DNA of 64,000 nt from Chryseobacterium taichungense (GTDB lineage Bacteria; Bacteroidota; Bacteroidia; Flavobacteriales; Weeksellaceae): the NCBI RefSeq assembly GCF_900109935.1, contig NZ_FOBV01000001.1, positions 558,001 through 622,000 of the forward strand, written 5' to 3'. The translations under genes were made by a program, and so were the position numbers. Positions 63,171-64,000 of this stretch are shown here, piece by piece; within the stretch, counting starts at the first letter, position 1; every line of letters begins with the position of its first letter. The notes below the pieces were generated by a model. The model worked only from the letters and a program-made list of their open reading frames with translations. It searched no databases and was not told where the DNA came from.

Positions 63171-64000
63171 TTATTTATTTAAAGTTAAATATGCTTGATC
63201 AGGATGTGTGATCATATCCGGAAATTTATAGCCAAGTTCTTTTTGTTCAAGTAGTGGTTTTACAAAATCCCGAAATATGTATTTTTCACTTTTGTTAAGA
63301 AGAACCGTTAATTCATGCATTTTGAATTCTTTTATTGAACATAGTTCTAAAATGATATTCTTAATTACCGCTTTATCATTTATTCTAGCAGGAAGAGTAT
63401 CTATTTTATTCTTAATTAGAGATAGTTTATCTATATCATCTTTAGCTAGTGTACTAAGATTAATAGCTAGTGCACTAAGATTACTAGGTAGTGCACTAAG
63501 ATCTTTAGCTGGTGCACTAAGACCTTCAACTGGTGTAATAGCCTGATCAACATTAATATCTGAATAAGTAGATTTAAGAACAGAAGTTGGAATATAATAA
63601 GTATATCTATTTCTACCTTTTGTATCCAATAAATCTAGTTCTCTAAGCTTTCGAAGATCACTGTTAGTAGTCTTAGAGTCGGAACCATTGATTTGTCTTG
63701 CAGAAGAGTTATCAACAGCACCTAATTCTCTTATAAAAATTAATATCCGTTTCTGATTGTCTGTCAAATTATAAGAATCAAAATTCTTTAACCATTCTAA
63801 ATCTTTTTCATTCAACAAATGATGTAATAATAACCTTACTGTAAATCTATTATTTTCGCGATCACTTTCAAAAGTTGGGGGCATCATGGAGACACCTTCC
63901 ATCAAACGTCTCATCGTTCTTATTCCCGAACCTTTGGTCTCAGCCAAGTTGGTCTCATGAAAAATAGCTGAGATATAAGGATTTCTGTTTACAGAACCCG
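63171..64000 (-). CDS. AlbA/RecG-like ATP-binding protein, C-terminal part
   Basis: The frame is open to the window edge, so the N-terminus is missing. The beginning of the visible part (GSVNRNPYISAIFHETNLAETKGSGI) matches the end of the HATPase-type domain of AlbA_2/RecG-like proteins, with the usual RNP...KGSGI pattern. A winged-helix region follows (NDQKRILIFIRELG-like, SKTTNSDLRKLRELDLLDT), then five seven-residue repeats with LSAL/LSTL cores, then a second helical region. Such proteins often sit inside restriction-modification operons and may regulate them. It is 14 bp upstream of res. Confidence 0.75.
   Translation of the reverse strand, partial: GSVNRNPYISAIFHETNLAETKGSGIRTMRRLMEGVSMMPPTFESDRENNRFTVRLLLHHLLNEKDLEWLKNFDSYNLTDNQKRILIFIRELGAVDNSSARQINGSDSKTTNSDLRKLRELDLLDTKGRNRYTYYIPTSVLKSTYSDINVDQAITPVEGLSAPAKDLSALPSNLSALAINLSTLAKDDIDKLSLIKNKIDTLPARINDKAVIKNIILELCSIKEFKMHELTVLLNKSEKYIFRDFVKPLLEQKELGYKFPDMITHPDQAYLTLNK
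63447..63551. repeat. Five 21-bp tandem repeats inside the ATP-binding gene
   Basis: Units beginning CTAGTGTACTAAG, CTAGTGCACTAAG, GTAGTGCACTAAG, CTGGTGCACTAAG and CTGGTGTAATAGC start at 63447, 63468, 63489, 63510 and 63531. The unit is seven codons, so copy-number changes keep the frame. Confidence 0.75.

Noticed and set aside
63447..63551. CRISPR array
   Set aside because: Repeats are contiguous 21-mers without spacers and lie inside an open reading frame in phase with its codons.
57717..64000. Duplicate of the ssrA 3' end (att site)
   Set aside because: I looked for GTTCGAATCCCTCCAACTCCA downstream and found no second copy inside the window; the far end may lie outside.

Overview
The window looks like a chromosomal segment of a Bacteroidota bacterium of the Chryseobacterium / Weeksellaceae type. 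The evidence is AT-rich DNA, type IX secretion (T9SS) C-terminal sorting domains on two exported proteins, a DUF3467 gene directly behind rpoC, Bacteroidota promoter elements (TTG-N19/20-TAnnTTTG) in front of rpsU, the tRNA operon, rplK and rpoB, and lipobox-bearing lipoproteins. The genus is an inference from gene content and wording of the proteins, not from a database search.

Layout. 1-3.9 kb: end of an MFS transporter, a small orphan gene, a CPBP membrane protease with an in-frame stop before its conserved tail, and an ABC exporter. 3.9-5.0 kb: non-coding, with inverted repeats, a cluster of TACGTCTTA motifs and a decayed gene. 5-14.6 kb: housekeeping and metabolic genes (truA, lpxK-punA, a thioredoxin-like lipoprotein, dinB, cytoplasmic alpha-amylase, carboxylesterase, AraC regulator, zinc alcohol dehydrogenase). 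14.6-18.8 kb: accessory, repeat-rich DNA with a 24-bp inverted-repeat element, an orphan serine-rich ORF, a secreted C-type-lectin-like protein and an HU-like/DUF4469 protein. 18.8-24 kb: a secreted phosphodiesterase, then a five-gene minus-strand operon (outer-membrane barrel, lipoprotein cytochrome c, YceI, ankyrin protein, T9SS DOMON-like protein) preceded by a Crp/Fnr regulator and a well-placed Crp-type operator. 24-30.3 kb: a four-gene minus-strand operon (T9SS BNR-repeat protein, lipoprotein, small membrane protein ending in PPP, TonB-dependent receptor).

30.3-57.7 kb holds the classic tRNA-tuf-tRNA-Trp-secE-nusG-rplKAJL-rpoBC block on the minus strand, headed by rpsU-xerC-hpf and a Thr-Tyr-Gly-Thr tRNA operon. 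It is interrupted twice: a polytopic membrane protein sits between nusG and rplK, and a complete two-component / CzcCBA-type RND metal-efflux module sits between the tRNAs and tuf. The Thr-Tyr-Gly tRNA cassette is perfectly duplicated in tandem (338 identical bases).

57.3-64 kb: tmRNA (ssrA, tag GNEEFALAA), then what looks like the edge of a defence island: a GmrSD-type DUF262/DUF1524 protein, a frameshifted HTH gene, a type III restriction Res subunit and the C-terminal part of an AlbA/RecG-like ATP-binding protein that leaves the window.

Most promising for undescribed biology are the Crp-controlled cytochrome/YceI/ankyrin/DOMON operon at 20.2-24.0 kb and the BNR-lipoprotein-PPP protein-TonB receptor operon at 24.2-30.2 kb.
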